From contig JASAMV010005224.1 in assembly GCA_030248065.1 (NCBI GenBank), forward strand, positions 1 to 64,000: a DNA stretch of 64,000 nucleotides, read 5' to 3'. The translations under genes and the position numbers were made by a program. Position 1 is the stretch's first letter. Every line of letters starts with the position of its first letter. The notes below the pieces were generated by a model. It made no database searches, was not told the DNA's origin, and saw only the letters and a list, made by a program, of their open reading frames with translations. This document shows, piece after piece, positions 1-12,200 of this stretch. This DNA comes from Rhynchonema sp. JSB1_4. Taxonomy: Eukaryota; Nematoda; Chromadorea; Monhysterida; Xyalidae.

Positions 1-209
1 AGCCTGAGGCGGGTAGCCGTGCATGGTGGCATCGTATGTTATGGGGTAGCCACCCATGGTAGTCCCCATTTGCTGTTGTTGTCCTCCCATTTGAAGCTGC
101 GCGCCCATTTGATGACCCGGCGTGCCCGGCCCGGCGCTGAAACTCGGCGACGCGCGTCCGTCAACGCATCGATGCGGAGGAACGGGCGGAGCGTTAGGCT
201 TCATTGGCA
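1..209 (-). CDS. cla-1: Exon 55 (partial, runs off the window)
   Basis: It enters in phase 1 (acceptor aattgcag|TGCCAA): [20 protein letters not shown] then Gly/Met/Gln-rich sequence, still open at base 1. In this family one or two C2 domains are expected further on. Confidence 0.8.
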
Positions 210-3200
210 CTGCAATTGGGATAGACACGTAATGTCTACGACGGTAGAGTAGGATTTTGTAAGAGTTGCACTGTGACGCGCTTTCTATTTCTGATAGATG
301 AATTAAAGTTCCAGATTAGAAACGTCCATGAGCTAAGACACCTTGACATAGTTTCTACAAAGCTGGTATAATTTTAGATTTATGCAATTTAAGAAGTTTC
401 GAGACACCTAGGAGCTGTTAAAGGTCCAGGAAGGCGCGCGATAGTGCAAAAGCAGCGCGAAAAGGCAGGACACCAAGCCTCATGCTCTGCGATAAAGTGG
501 AAGCACGAAGCCCTGTGTTTGATGGCAAATAATTTCAACATTATCGAAAGCAACAAAATTGGTCACCTGAATACGGATCGTCATACTGATATTGACTGGT
601 GATCGCGCCGGCGCTATCAGGTGCGCTTTCATAGCCCTTGTCGAGACTTTGCGAGTTTTTCATCGAGTAGATTTGGTTTAGATTTGCATCACTGGAAGGT
701 AGGTAATCGGCAGGGTTGAGCGACATCATTGACAATTCGAAAAAAGTATATTTGCCACCTTCTGATAACAACTTCGATTTCGCCGGAGCTCTCGGCGATG
801 ATCCTTTGCACCTCTTCATACGTTCGGCCCGTCAGCGCGGTGCCATTCCATTCAAGCACCTGGTCTCCTGCAAGTCGAAAAACGTTATTTTTTCAGAAAA
901 AAATAACTTTTTTGAAAATTTTTTTGCCAACCTTCTTTTACTTGTCCCATTGTTTCCACCATCGCCTGTTTGTACACGGCAGCCACATAGGCACCGAGTT
1001 CACCGTCGGTTCCCGGGAGCAGCTTGCCGCCGATCACTTTCAGGCCCATTCCTTCCGCTAAAAAGTGGGCAAAAAATATAAGACTTTGTCAATTTGATAA
1101 TTTTGCATTTGCCTTAAATCATTAAAACCATTTTCGCTATACCTTTGCCGGATCGTTGTGTGTTCGGATCTTTGGTGATTAGAATGCGTTTAATGGCCGG
1201 ATCATGGATGTTATAAGTGGGACGCCGCGGCCCGGCCATTTGGGGCGCCCCGTGATAGTTTGGTGGCATGGCATGTCTGGTCCCTCGACGCCCCCGACGT
1301 GGCTCCGTGCCAACTGCGGTCGGGTAGCCTGAATCAGCAAGGATATTCAAGAAGTCATTTTTGTTATCATGCCCATTATACGAGTTACTCATACGTGAAC
1401 GTGTACTCCATTTGGAACTACCGTAACCTGGAACCATCGTGCATGTACCACCTTCGCAACTACCGTACTCTGACGCTACCGTAACCGACCTTGATATGGT
1501 AATGGCCCGTATGGATCTGAGGTTGGTGGTTGTTGTTGTTGCAACATGTGCATCTGATGTGGATTGGTCATGGTCATCGACGTCACGGGTTGCTGTTGTT
1601 GTTGTTGTTGCATCGCGTATGGATCGTCGTAGTAATGTTGATTGCCGAGATTGGCCGAACGCGCCAGATCACCGGCGTAGTTCGGCGGGTAGTCGTAATG
1701 GGACTGGAAAGGGTGATGTTTCATTTACACGTGTGTCAATCTGTAACTTTTTCGTTGTGGCCAGAAAAATAGAGTTGTGTGATTTGATGTCAAAGACTGA
1801 AACATCAGCTAGCCCGACTTGGCGCATCCTGCGTACCTACGTAGACGATATTTGAATAAGCCACGATTTGTACCGTACCTCCGGGTTATAGTTGGGATTG
1901 TTCATATGATGCGTGGGTCGTTGTATCCTTGGCCGTCGGCTGTACCAAACATCCAGTGACGTTTGCGGCTGTTGATTCAGAGCGTCGCTCGACCACGACT
2001 TCGGGCCGAACGGCTGTGTGTCGTACAAAGCGTCGATGTCTAGAAAATATGGGAAAACGGTATTTAGTTTTTCTTGTTTGAAAGTTTGAAAAAGATCGAA
2101 AAAGACCACCGGGACTGCCTTCCGCGCGACTTTACCCGAACGACGATCGACAGACCAGAAGGGAATCCTAATAAATAGTTTTTCCAAAGTTCTACTATGT
2201 GGACACGTCTGGCTGGACAAAGTGCTGACGACATTGGATAAGACAAGGAAAAATGGGTAATACAATAATGATAAATGACAAGGAACGAACGATTAAGAAA
2301 TACATGGACGCTACTGAATAAAAAAACAAAGATTTATGGAGACAAATTAGAACAATGGTAAACTGACGGATGGCGGAGGAATTCACATTCATGTCAGGTG
2401 CATACTGTGCAAAACTGGTTGAACGAATTGTGAACGATTTTGATGGGGTTTTGCATGGTATTATGTCAATTAGGTACGTACGATACATATAGTGCCTTGA
2501 CTTGTGTTGTGCCACTGTGCGTGCATTCTTTACGCGACTGCGGTTCAACTGTTCAAACATGGCACCAAAGCAACCTTTTTTGCCATGCGATGAGCGTCTG
2601 TCAAACGTGACCAGATTTTTTTTTTGAATGTTGGCATGCATGTCCGTAATTTTCCATGCAACATGTTTTTCTTTATTTACCCGTACCGTTCATGATCTAG
2701 CATATATTTATATTGTGAACTTAGAAAAGACCAATAAGACATCCAACGTCGGTTATGTGGGCATGGGTGTCTCACTGGAACTTGACATACGCATGTACCC
2801 CATGTATGGTACCATTCATACAAGACCGTGTCCCCCAGATGTGAGTGTGCTTGTCTGTTCAGCCAAACGGCATGTCAAGCAAACCTTCTATCATGGTCAT
2901 GCAAATGCTCATAAATTTTTTATCAGCCGCAAAAACATCTCCGCGTATTATTTTGAGCTCCATCATCTTCTTGAGCCACGGTTCATTTTCAATTTCATGC
3001 ACGGGTACTTTTTTTCGCAAAAGTTCATCTTTCGAAAATTTTAGGTACCGCCATAGATTTGTGAACCAAAGTGATGCGATGCCATGTGCGAAGTCAAAAC
3101 GTCATTCCCAACAGCCCACCCCAAAGCGAAACTGAAAGATGCATGCGTACACGAATGTACATATAATTCATAACATCATCCCGGTTCACACGAACTACAT

Positions 3201-6200
3201 ACCCCATCCCCCATCACAGTGACATCTATAGCACGGTATGTATGTACATGTCTCTATTCATCCCCTGACGTGTACGGTACACCTTGTTTGTATGTGTGCT
3301 CGCTGCTCAAACATGTCAACGTCAGTATTGGTAACCGACGAACCAACATTTTAGCTCCATTAGCCCCGCCCAATGGTCTCATGTGCGTGCCCCTCATGCA
3401 TGTACCTCGTACGTAGTGGATCCAATGTATATATTTGTGTCAAAGCGCACACATCGACGTTTCTATATGTTTTGCCCGAGCACAAGCACCCTTGCATGTG
3501 TCATGTAATCGTACGGTTGTTTGTATGTCGTAGTAAGCAAAGCAAGTAACGGCAAGCCAACTTGCAACTTGCAGCAACCAAGCCCCGGGTCGGACGGAAC
3601 CAAAATTTGAACGCTGCCTATGTGCCATGAATAGTATCAGTTGAGACCCACCGAAACGCGCTTAATGTTGGCACGAGAGACAGAATTATAGTAAAACGGC
3701 CATAAGTCTACACATTGTGTCCATGTTCGCGGGTGTCCCATGTACAGCCAAATATAGTCAACCGGCGGCTTACGCACGCTCCGTTTGTACTTATAATGGG
3801 GGCACTGCTGGACGGATGGTAATAGTAGCCAGCCGGAGTCCTGTGTCCCAACTGGAACTAGCCATGGGACACCTATGTAGGTATACCTACCCATAGTCGC
3901 TGTTGTTGTTGTTATTCAAGCGTGTTTTGCTCGAGCGTAATTCTAGTTGCTCTCGCGCAGCCAGCCGCTCTGTAAGCCACAACGTAAGCCATGACTGAAC
4001 CAAGCTTGCGTACAAGTGCGTGTGTACACACGGTATGTAGTTACGTTGGTGCACATGCAAGTGGGACACTATTACGTACGGGACTCGAGCGAGAGAGAGA
4101 GAGAGAGAGCTCACGAGTGACGACTGATAAAAAGCCGTTTTGAATCACGCGTGTGCGTGTGTGGGACTGTATGTAGTTGGGACCTTGGTGTAGCTACAAC
4201 CAGCTGGGCACGAGTTGATACTGAATTTGCGCTGCTCGACTCTTCTTTGACAATGTACGTTCTGATGGGTGGGCTTCGTGCAAAAAAAACAATGCCACTT
4301 TGTTCTGGCGGAACGGCTTCGGAACGCTCCAGTGCACAGTACTGGGCATATGGACTGGTGAGATTATCAGTGTCCGGTAGGAACGCTTGTGTATTGACCC
4401 ACATGGTTGTGTGTGGGTTGTGTGCTTTCGAGAATCGGTTCGTTGTACTTTATTCGAGTTGCGAATGTAAAGTACCCGTTCTAATTGCGTGGGTGGATTG
4501 GGTACATCAATTTTTGTTTGGTGTTTGTACGTTATCCGATTTGGATTTGGCTTTTCCTTAATCACAGTTAATGTACTTGATTGCGTTTAGTTTCTTTGAA
4601 AGATTGCTTTTTTGACAGAAAGTATTAACGATCTCGTAACACACAAGACCAATTTTCAGTTATAATTTATTATAATATTGTTGTTATTATTGCATCATTC
4701 ATATCCATAACATATAGAATATTCACCGACTTTTCTCAGATTTTGTTCATAGAACACAAAAAAACAAAAATGTACACGATAAAAAGCTTGAAAAAATTGG
4801 AGACGTATAAAAACAAATTCATCATTCTGTTTTGTTTTTCTTTCGCACTTCGCATTCAGCTAAGGCAGTGTGCTTAGAATGTCCTAAAAATAATAATTCA
4901 GACTTCAGATGATGAGAAGACGGTGGTGGACTTCAATGAATCTCAAAAAAACCTGACACCTAGAAAATGGCAGGGGTTGTTCAAAAAGCTTATGAGAAAA
5001 ACAACAACATGCACAGAGAAACACAGTATTTGAGAAAATTTACCGAAACATGAATCATGAAAAACACATTTATATATCTTAAGTGAAAACAAACAATGAA
5101 CGTTGACAAATGAGAACGTGGACACTTAGAAAAAGTTTACTTTTTTAGTTGTACGATTTGTTGCACCAGGTTTGTCAACGGGATTCGAAAACGCAGAATG
5201 ATGTGAAACAAAGCAAGTTGGCAGTGTTTTGTTCGTCAAATATGAAAACCAAAATGTACAGGTACGTTTTTCTGCTGTCTTGGCTGGAACATCGTTAACT
5301 GGTTAGAACTACAGAAGAGGATCAAGTATAAGCTCGGTCCCTGTCAAGCTTTGTGTGCTTCAGAATTGCTCAAAGCTGCCTTTTGAGCCAGGTCACACAA
5401 CTTTGTGTCCGTTTTAGCCGATTGAGCAGTGCCAGTGCACAAACTGCTGGTTGGAACGCTCTTTCACAAAAGTCAACGAAATAAAGGTCGGTTTATACTC
5501 TGACTGCCCGGCAGTAGCAGTCAGAAATTTGTGACTGCCCGTTCGGTCAGCTCATTAACAGAGCGAGAACAGTAGACGGCAGGTGGCGGTCAAAGGACAG
5601 AGTGGAACAGGCAATCACCACAAGCAATCACTGCCTTGCCGTGCACTTCTGCGTGGTAGTGACTTCTCCGGATTTTGACTTCTACTTCCCGGAAGTCAGA
5701 AGTATAAATCGACCTTTAGTTTTTCGGACCAGCGCCACGCCCCAAAATGTGTGCCCGGGTATGCAGTCATGCAGATCCATTCCTGCAAAACTGTACTCTG
5801 CGTCACTGGGATAGCTATTTTTGGAAAGAGCTGCTTTTTCCTATTTCGTGTTCGTTCATTTCGTTCCGGAAAACGCATGCGCTGTTCTTAAAAGAGTGGA
5901 TCTATATTGTTGTCACTAATGGCAGAAAGGGCCGAACGCTTTTTGTGATGAAAGTGCGCGGGCACCTATACCTATATTTCGCATCGTAATGCCATAAAGT
6001 TGATTTTATGGGATCGGGCCTGAAAGTCATAGGTAGCTGCATACGGTCAGCAATCAGACTAGATTCATACCGTAAACTTATCTCTCTGCAGTGTATGGTG
6101 TGTGTGTGTGTGTTTTACGGCCCCTGCATCTCTATGGTAGAACATAAATCGGTCTGCTATACTTCCCCTCCCACACACGCACACACACATTCACACACAC

Positions 6201-9200
6201 ATTCACACATGTATAGACAAACGTGGGGCATAAACTTAGGGTTCTTTTCTTCGCGGCTGCATGCGTCGTCCGTGGCCCATAGCACCAGAGCTTGATTGGC
6301 TGCCCTATGTATATACCCGTGGACGCTCATGTGTTGGAGAGTTTTGGGTGTGCTTGCGCTCTGGCCTGGGACAGCAGTGAGCCGTTGGGCTGAGCGCGGG
6401 CCGAGGACTAACCAAATTGACTTTTGCCATCTCACCCTATGCTGCGAGCGGCTAAAGGCACCATGACAGTGCACTGACAGTGCTCAGCTAATGATCTGGT
6501 ACTACAGACCATGGCTACATGTGGCTTGTCAAGAACCGAGCTTTTTGCTCTCTCTCCCTCTCTAAGTCTGGTCACGCACTGCCCTAATACGACGCTAACG
6601 TTGCTCGAGAAAGAAATAATAAACTCAGGGTGACTTACGCGCACACACACACACACACACACTATGGATCTAAGGACTAGTTTAGGCGCTAAACTTGTAG
6701 TAAACAACTTTTATTTCCTAACATGGCACTGTGAGTTGCTAATAAACACGACGGTGTTTGGAGATCTGGCTTTGTCGTCAAAAAGGGCTGAATGAAGCTG
6801 AAGCACAGTATGTAGTAAAAAGACGACCAAAGGAAATTAGGTCAACACAAAGGACAAATCTAATGCCGGCTACTGACTATTGTGTTGAGAACTCAGTATG
6901 GTGAACCTAACGAATGATTACCAACGACTAAACGCACCGAAAATGGAGCGAGGGAAAACAGACTATCGTAAAAAACTAAAATGTCACAGAGGAAAAACCA
7001 ACGGATAACAAAAAAAGCATGTTGTGAGCACTTTGTCCAGCCAGACATATACACAGAACACACATAAATACATCGCGAGAATTTGTCAGCAAACGGAGTG
7101 GATTTGATTGGTAAATCTTAAATGTATAAGTGATATCAAAATGTCGACACGTCAATAATGTTGACGATAGATTGATTGCTATAAGTTCGTCTGTCGATCG
7201 CCGTATGGCTGCGGCGGCTGCGAGTGCGGTCGCCGCATGGTCGCATGGGCGGGCAGTCCGTAGGGCGGGGCGGCGTGATGTGGATTACCTGTTGGCGCGC
7301 GCATCATCGTCCCGTAGGCCGACCGTTGTTGCATCGACGTCGACGGATAGTAGGGATTCGGCTGGCCGGCGTAGCCCGGCTGTGACGACACCGGGTACTG
7401 TTGCTGTTGTTGTTGTTGCTGGTACCAGGCCGATTGTTGCAGCGGCCGGGTTTGAGAATACGGCGATTGTCGAATCGATTGCTGTTGCGCGGCCATCGCC
7501 GCCGTCGGCGGCATCGTCGTCAGCAGCGAGCCGGCGCCGCTGTAGCCCGTCGCTTGACTGTACGGGTTCTGGACGGCCATTGATTGCCGATAGTACGGGT
7601 CCGCGTAGCCGCCGCCGTAAGTGGCCGCCGACGAGGCCGGGATCTGTGGTTGTTGTTGTTGAGCGGCCGCGTACGACATGCGTTGATATGGATCAGAATA
7701 GGCGGCGGTCGGTCGTTGGCTGTAGTAGGGATCGGCCGGATTGTAGCCGCCGGGCACCGTTGTTGACGACGAATAGTACGGGTAGGCTTGTTGGTAGGCA
7801 AGACCGGCGGCCGACGTACCGTACGCACTGGAGACGGGCGCGGACAGACTCGACGCCGGGTATTGTCCGTGGGCGAGTGCTTGTTGATGTGGGGCAAGCA
7901 CCGGTGCTCGCATGGTGTGCACACGGTCGTAGAGCGTGCCCGCACTGCCATAGGATGTCATCGGCAGCATCTGTTGTTGGTAGGCGGCCGATCGTTGCAG
8001 ATGGGACATGGCCGCCTGCGGCTGTGCATAGTCGTTCATGGCAGTGGGTCGCATGCGAAAGTCCTCGTTCAGATAGTTGGCGTACTGCGACAGAAGCGTG
8101 CCGGCGGCGGGCGTGTGGAACGGCTGTTGCATTCGTGCGGCGCCCGAGTACCACGGGTCGCCGTAGGTGCCGCTGACGGTCGGCGCCGACATGGGACCTG
8201 ATGAGGCGCCGTAAATGTCCATCGATCGATGATGGGGCGCGGTGATGCCGAGTTGGCCGAATCGTGACGCGAGCGGGTCGTAGAGTTGCTGCCCGGTGGC
8301 GGACGCGTACAGTTTGTCCGTTTCAGACAAATAGCCGACCGAACGCGATAACGGCTCGTAGACGGATCGATTGAGCCGATTCTGGAAGGGCGCCAACGGC
8401 GGCTGTCCGTAGGCGGACGTGGGCGGATAGCCGCCGGCCGGCGTCGGCCCGTAGACTTGGTCGTAGCCGAATCGAGTCGAAGCCATCTGAATGGCGGCCT
8501 CTAGATCGGGCGCCGACGCGTGATGGTCGGGACGCAGGAAGGGGGCGATCGCGGCTTGTAGGGCCTGATCGACTGCCGCCAACGGATAGGATTGAGTGTC
8601 ATATACGTTACGATGCGGCGGAATCGGTGGGGGCTGCGACGTGGAAACGTTCGTGTATGGGTCGTATTGGGCGAAAGCTGTTGTAGTCACCGGCGGAATA
8701 ATACTAGTACTAGATGTAGTTGGCAGTGTACTAGTGGCTGGCTCAAACTGCAGTCGGCCGTCTGCCTGTTTGTATGCATGTGCCTGTGCCAGTGCAGGCT
8801 GCTGCTGCTGCTGCTGCAAAGTAGTGAGGCTGCCCGTGCCTCTGGCAAAGTATTGAGCGGTGGTGCCTGCTGTTGGTGCGTGCGTGCTCACGCTGGCGTC
8901 CGAGCGTGGCGTAAGTTCATGTATGCCACTACTGGGTGTGTATAGCGCGCCCGCTGCACTGGTCGCCGCTGCTGGTGTGGTTGTACTAGTGAGCAGACGA
9001 TTGCGCAGCGCGGCCAGCATAGCCTCCGTGCTCATGCTTGTGTCGTCCGTGTGCGGCTGCTGTGCCGTTGGTGCTATAGCAGTCGGCGCACTTGTGCTCG
9101 TGGCTGTAAGGGGCCATTGATCGGGGGCTGCACTGCTGCTGCTCACGACAGCACCTTTCTGCTGGCTGTGCAGCAAACGAGTGCTCGCAGCTGCGGCAGT

Positions 9201-12200
9201 CGCTGCTGTAGTGGCACGATGCGCGGCGCTGTGTGGCAGCGTAAGATTGGCGCCCAGGGACTGGGACGGGCCCAAACCGTGCGACGCGGGCAAGTTCGGC
9301 GCGCGCTCCGACATCGCGGTGCCGCTGCTGACCGCGGTCGACACCGCGACCGGCGGCTGTTCACTCTCAGACACGCGAACGTCGCCCATGCTGGCCATGA
9401 GTCGTTCGCGTCGCTTCTCGATCTCAACTCTCATCTTGTCCTTCTTTGCCTCTCTCGCCAACGGGTCGTCGTCATCAGAGAACCAATAGCTGCTGTATTT
9501 CGAGTGTCGACGGTGTTTGCGTGATTTGCGCAGGATCGACGACGGTTCAGAGCGGTAGTAGCGACTTCGTGCATCCTCCGCCTCCTCTTCATCATCCAAC
9601 GACCACAATGAGGATTGTCTGACCGGCGGATGTGGCGGCAGTGGAGGAAGACGCATCGGCGTGTCCGAGTCGGACGCGGTGCCCCCGGTCGCTCGTCGGC
9701 GCTCGCGTTGTCGACGATGCAGGCGTTCTTCCGATGACGTCAGCCCGCCGTACTTGTCGCTGTACGACGACCGGTATCTGGGTGACAGCGGGGGTGAGAT
9801 CGACCGTCGACCACCCGCCGTCTGAGTCTCGACTGTTCGCTGGTCGTAAGCACTGCCTCGATACTGTCGGGGTACGGTGGACGAACGATAGCGCAACGAA
9901 CTTGACGTCAGATCCGAGATCGAGGGTTCAGATGGCAGCTCTTTACGTCGTGACGTCATTGGAAGCGTGGACGAGGCAAGGTTGGGTGGTGACGTCATCG
10001 TTTGCACGCCGGTGGTCTCGACGCGATTTGCGGACGGCGACCGCGACATGCCGACCGGTTCGTGTCGGTAGGCGGACGAGCGGCCGAGACTCGACGTGCC
10101 GTAGTACGGCTGAGCGGGCGGCATCACCCGGATGTCCTGCAACAGCTCCAACGGCAGTTCGCATTTGACGATCGACGGGGTGTCGTCGCCGGCGCCGCAC
10201 GATTTGCCGAGTGTGCCGTCATGCGGCATCAGCCCGCTGACCAGCAGTCGATGTACGGCGTATTGGCGTTGATTGGCCTCGATCTCGCACGCACTCAATT
10301 GGTCGCGTCGTCGGCCGAGCGCCTCTTTGAGCTCCTGTTTGAGCAGCACGCGTGCGAGTGTGTTGGGCACCTTGTCAATGTTCGGAGGTAGTTTGACGCG
10401 CGGCGATAGCTGCGGCACGAGTGCGGCCGCGGCGGACGCGGGTCGCGCCGGGATGATGCTGAGTGGTTGTTGGTGTGATTGGTGCTGGTGGTGCATGTGT
10501 GCATCGTCGGGTAATGGCAGTCCGCCGTGACTGCCGTACGCCTGTGCCAGTGCACGCGGCAGAGAGAGGTCCGATCCGGCACCGCGCGCGAACGGAGATG
10601 CGGCCGCGGCGACCGCGGCGGACGCGTACCGCTGCAGATCGACGCCCGCCGATCGATAGAGCGCCTCGTCGCTGAGTGTATGTGTGACGGCCGATGCGAG
10701 ACTGAGCGGTTGTTGTTCTTTGGGCAACTGGGGCAGTTTGCGTCGGCCCATGTCGGATGATGATGATGGCAGCGACGCGTTGTCATCCTGCAGACAAACG
10801 CTTTAGATCGACAAACACATCAACAAACGCACAACGCTTTGCAGCGCGAAAGTGTTAAAAATTGACTTAGAAATTGAAACATTTGTATACTTATATGCAT
10901 GCTTATGCGCACATGTGTAATGTAATGAGCTCGTTATCCTAATGCTCAACGCTTCGGACAGAGGAATGATTGAAAGTCGTATGCACAGATTAGCAATAGC
11001 ATTTTCTTGCAACGCGGTTCTCGCGAGGAAACTTTACAAAAACAGCCGAAATTAATCACAACGATTTTTGTTTTTCGATTACACATGCTTAATTGAAAAC
11101 TCCTGGCTGAGATTGCGCTTGGCTGTAATTCGGATCGCCTACTTAGATACGCGGCTAGCTCGACAGGTGCACTCAAAACTGATACGGTTGTAGATGTATG
11201 TAGAACAGCAGAGTATATCCTCATGTATATACATAGTACCTACATACATACCGCATATTTGGTACGCGAGAGTGCGGAAAATATGCGCGCAGACGGGGGC
11301 GTCGGGGACATATCAAAGGCCCGTAGGCTGCTGCTGTCAGGAACAAGAATATTAGAGCAGGGTGCGCGCGAGCAAACAGTGAAATTGACCGTACACCCTC
11401 GTATGTATATGTAGTATGTCCGCGTGTCGTAGCGTGGCAGTGAGTGCCGATATGTTACGCTGCTCTTCGGCTCACATCAAATCAAAATGAGCACGTGTCC
11501 CATCCGACATGCACTAGACTTGTTGTCGCGGCGATGCAAGAAGCATATACCCCCTTTTTGCTATTGAGTCCTCTCTCTCGTCTGGCATAGCGGTGCGAAA
11601 GACAGAAAGAGGGGGATGAACTTGCGTTTGCCGAGAAGGCGTTGTACCGCAAAAGTTATGCGCGCGTCTTCGTTTTTGTCCATGGTAGTCCTATATATTA
11701 TGAGCTCATTCTTCGGCGAATAAAAAGGGCACGGAAACACGAAAGAAAGTGCCGTTATGTGTCTACAGCAAAATATGATGCATTCCTGGTGATATGCATG
11801 TGGTTAGATACTGATATGAACATGTAGAGACCCGATTGCATGTTTTCATACGTACGTGCAGATGTGTTTTTTGCTGATCGTGGTGTCTAAATGGTTGTGA
11901 AAGAGGCTGGTTTTGAGGTGCGTGTACCTTTCGTGTTTGTAATATAAATATAACAATTTTGTGTTTCCTGAAATAGATTGCGAATGCATGCACATAAAGC
12001 AAAAGCAGATGGGCGTTTGTGAAACTACGGTCAGCTCAAAAAATTTCAGAAAGACTGCGGTCCAAAACTGGTTGCCAAAGAAAACTTTGATTCTGGAAAA
12101 CAACCAAAGTCTGTTTCAAGGTTATGTACCTTAAAGATATACTGTAGTTGGAAATGCCTCTTGATATCCTTCCTTATCCCTACGTACCTATGCAAGCAAG

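Larger units (their letters stand above)
2040..7288 (-). other. 5.2-kb intron between exons 48 and 49
   Basis: AT-rich, with no exon-like frames. It contains (GA)n at 4090-4110, a foldback element at 5482-5719, and (CA)n tracts near 6171-6210 and 6640-6662. If intron splicing is skipped, the frame of exon 48 ends at TAG 7179. A possible minus-strand AATAAA sits near 6708-6714 and could serve a truncated transcript. Confidence 0.55.

Noticed and set aside
7130..8176. 348-codon plus-strand ORF
   Set aside because: It is antisense to exon 48, whose GC-rich Q/P/A codons leave Arg/Ser/Val-rich open frames on the other strand. No splice or domain support.
8592..10786. Several plus- and minus-frame ORFs of 80-180 codons
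   Set aside because: All are shadows of exon 48 in other frames and low-complexity.
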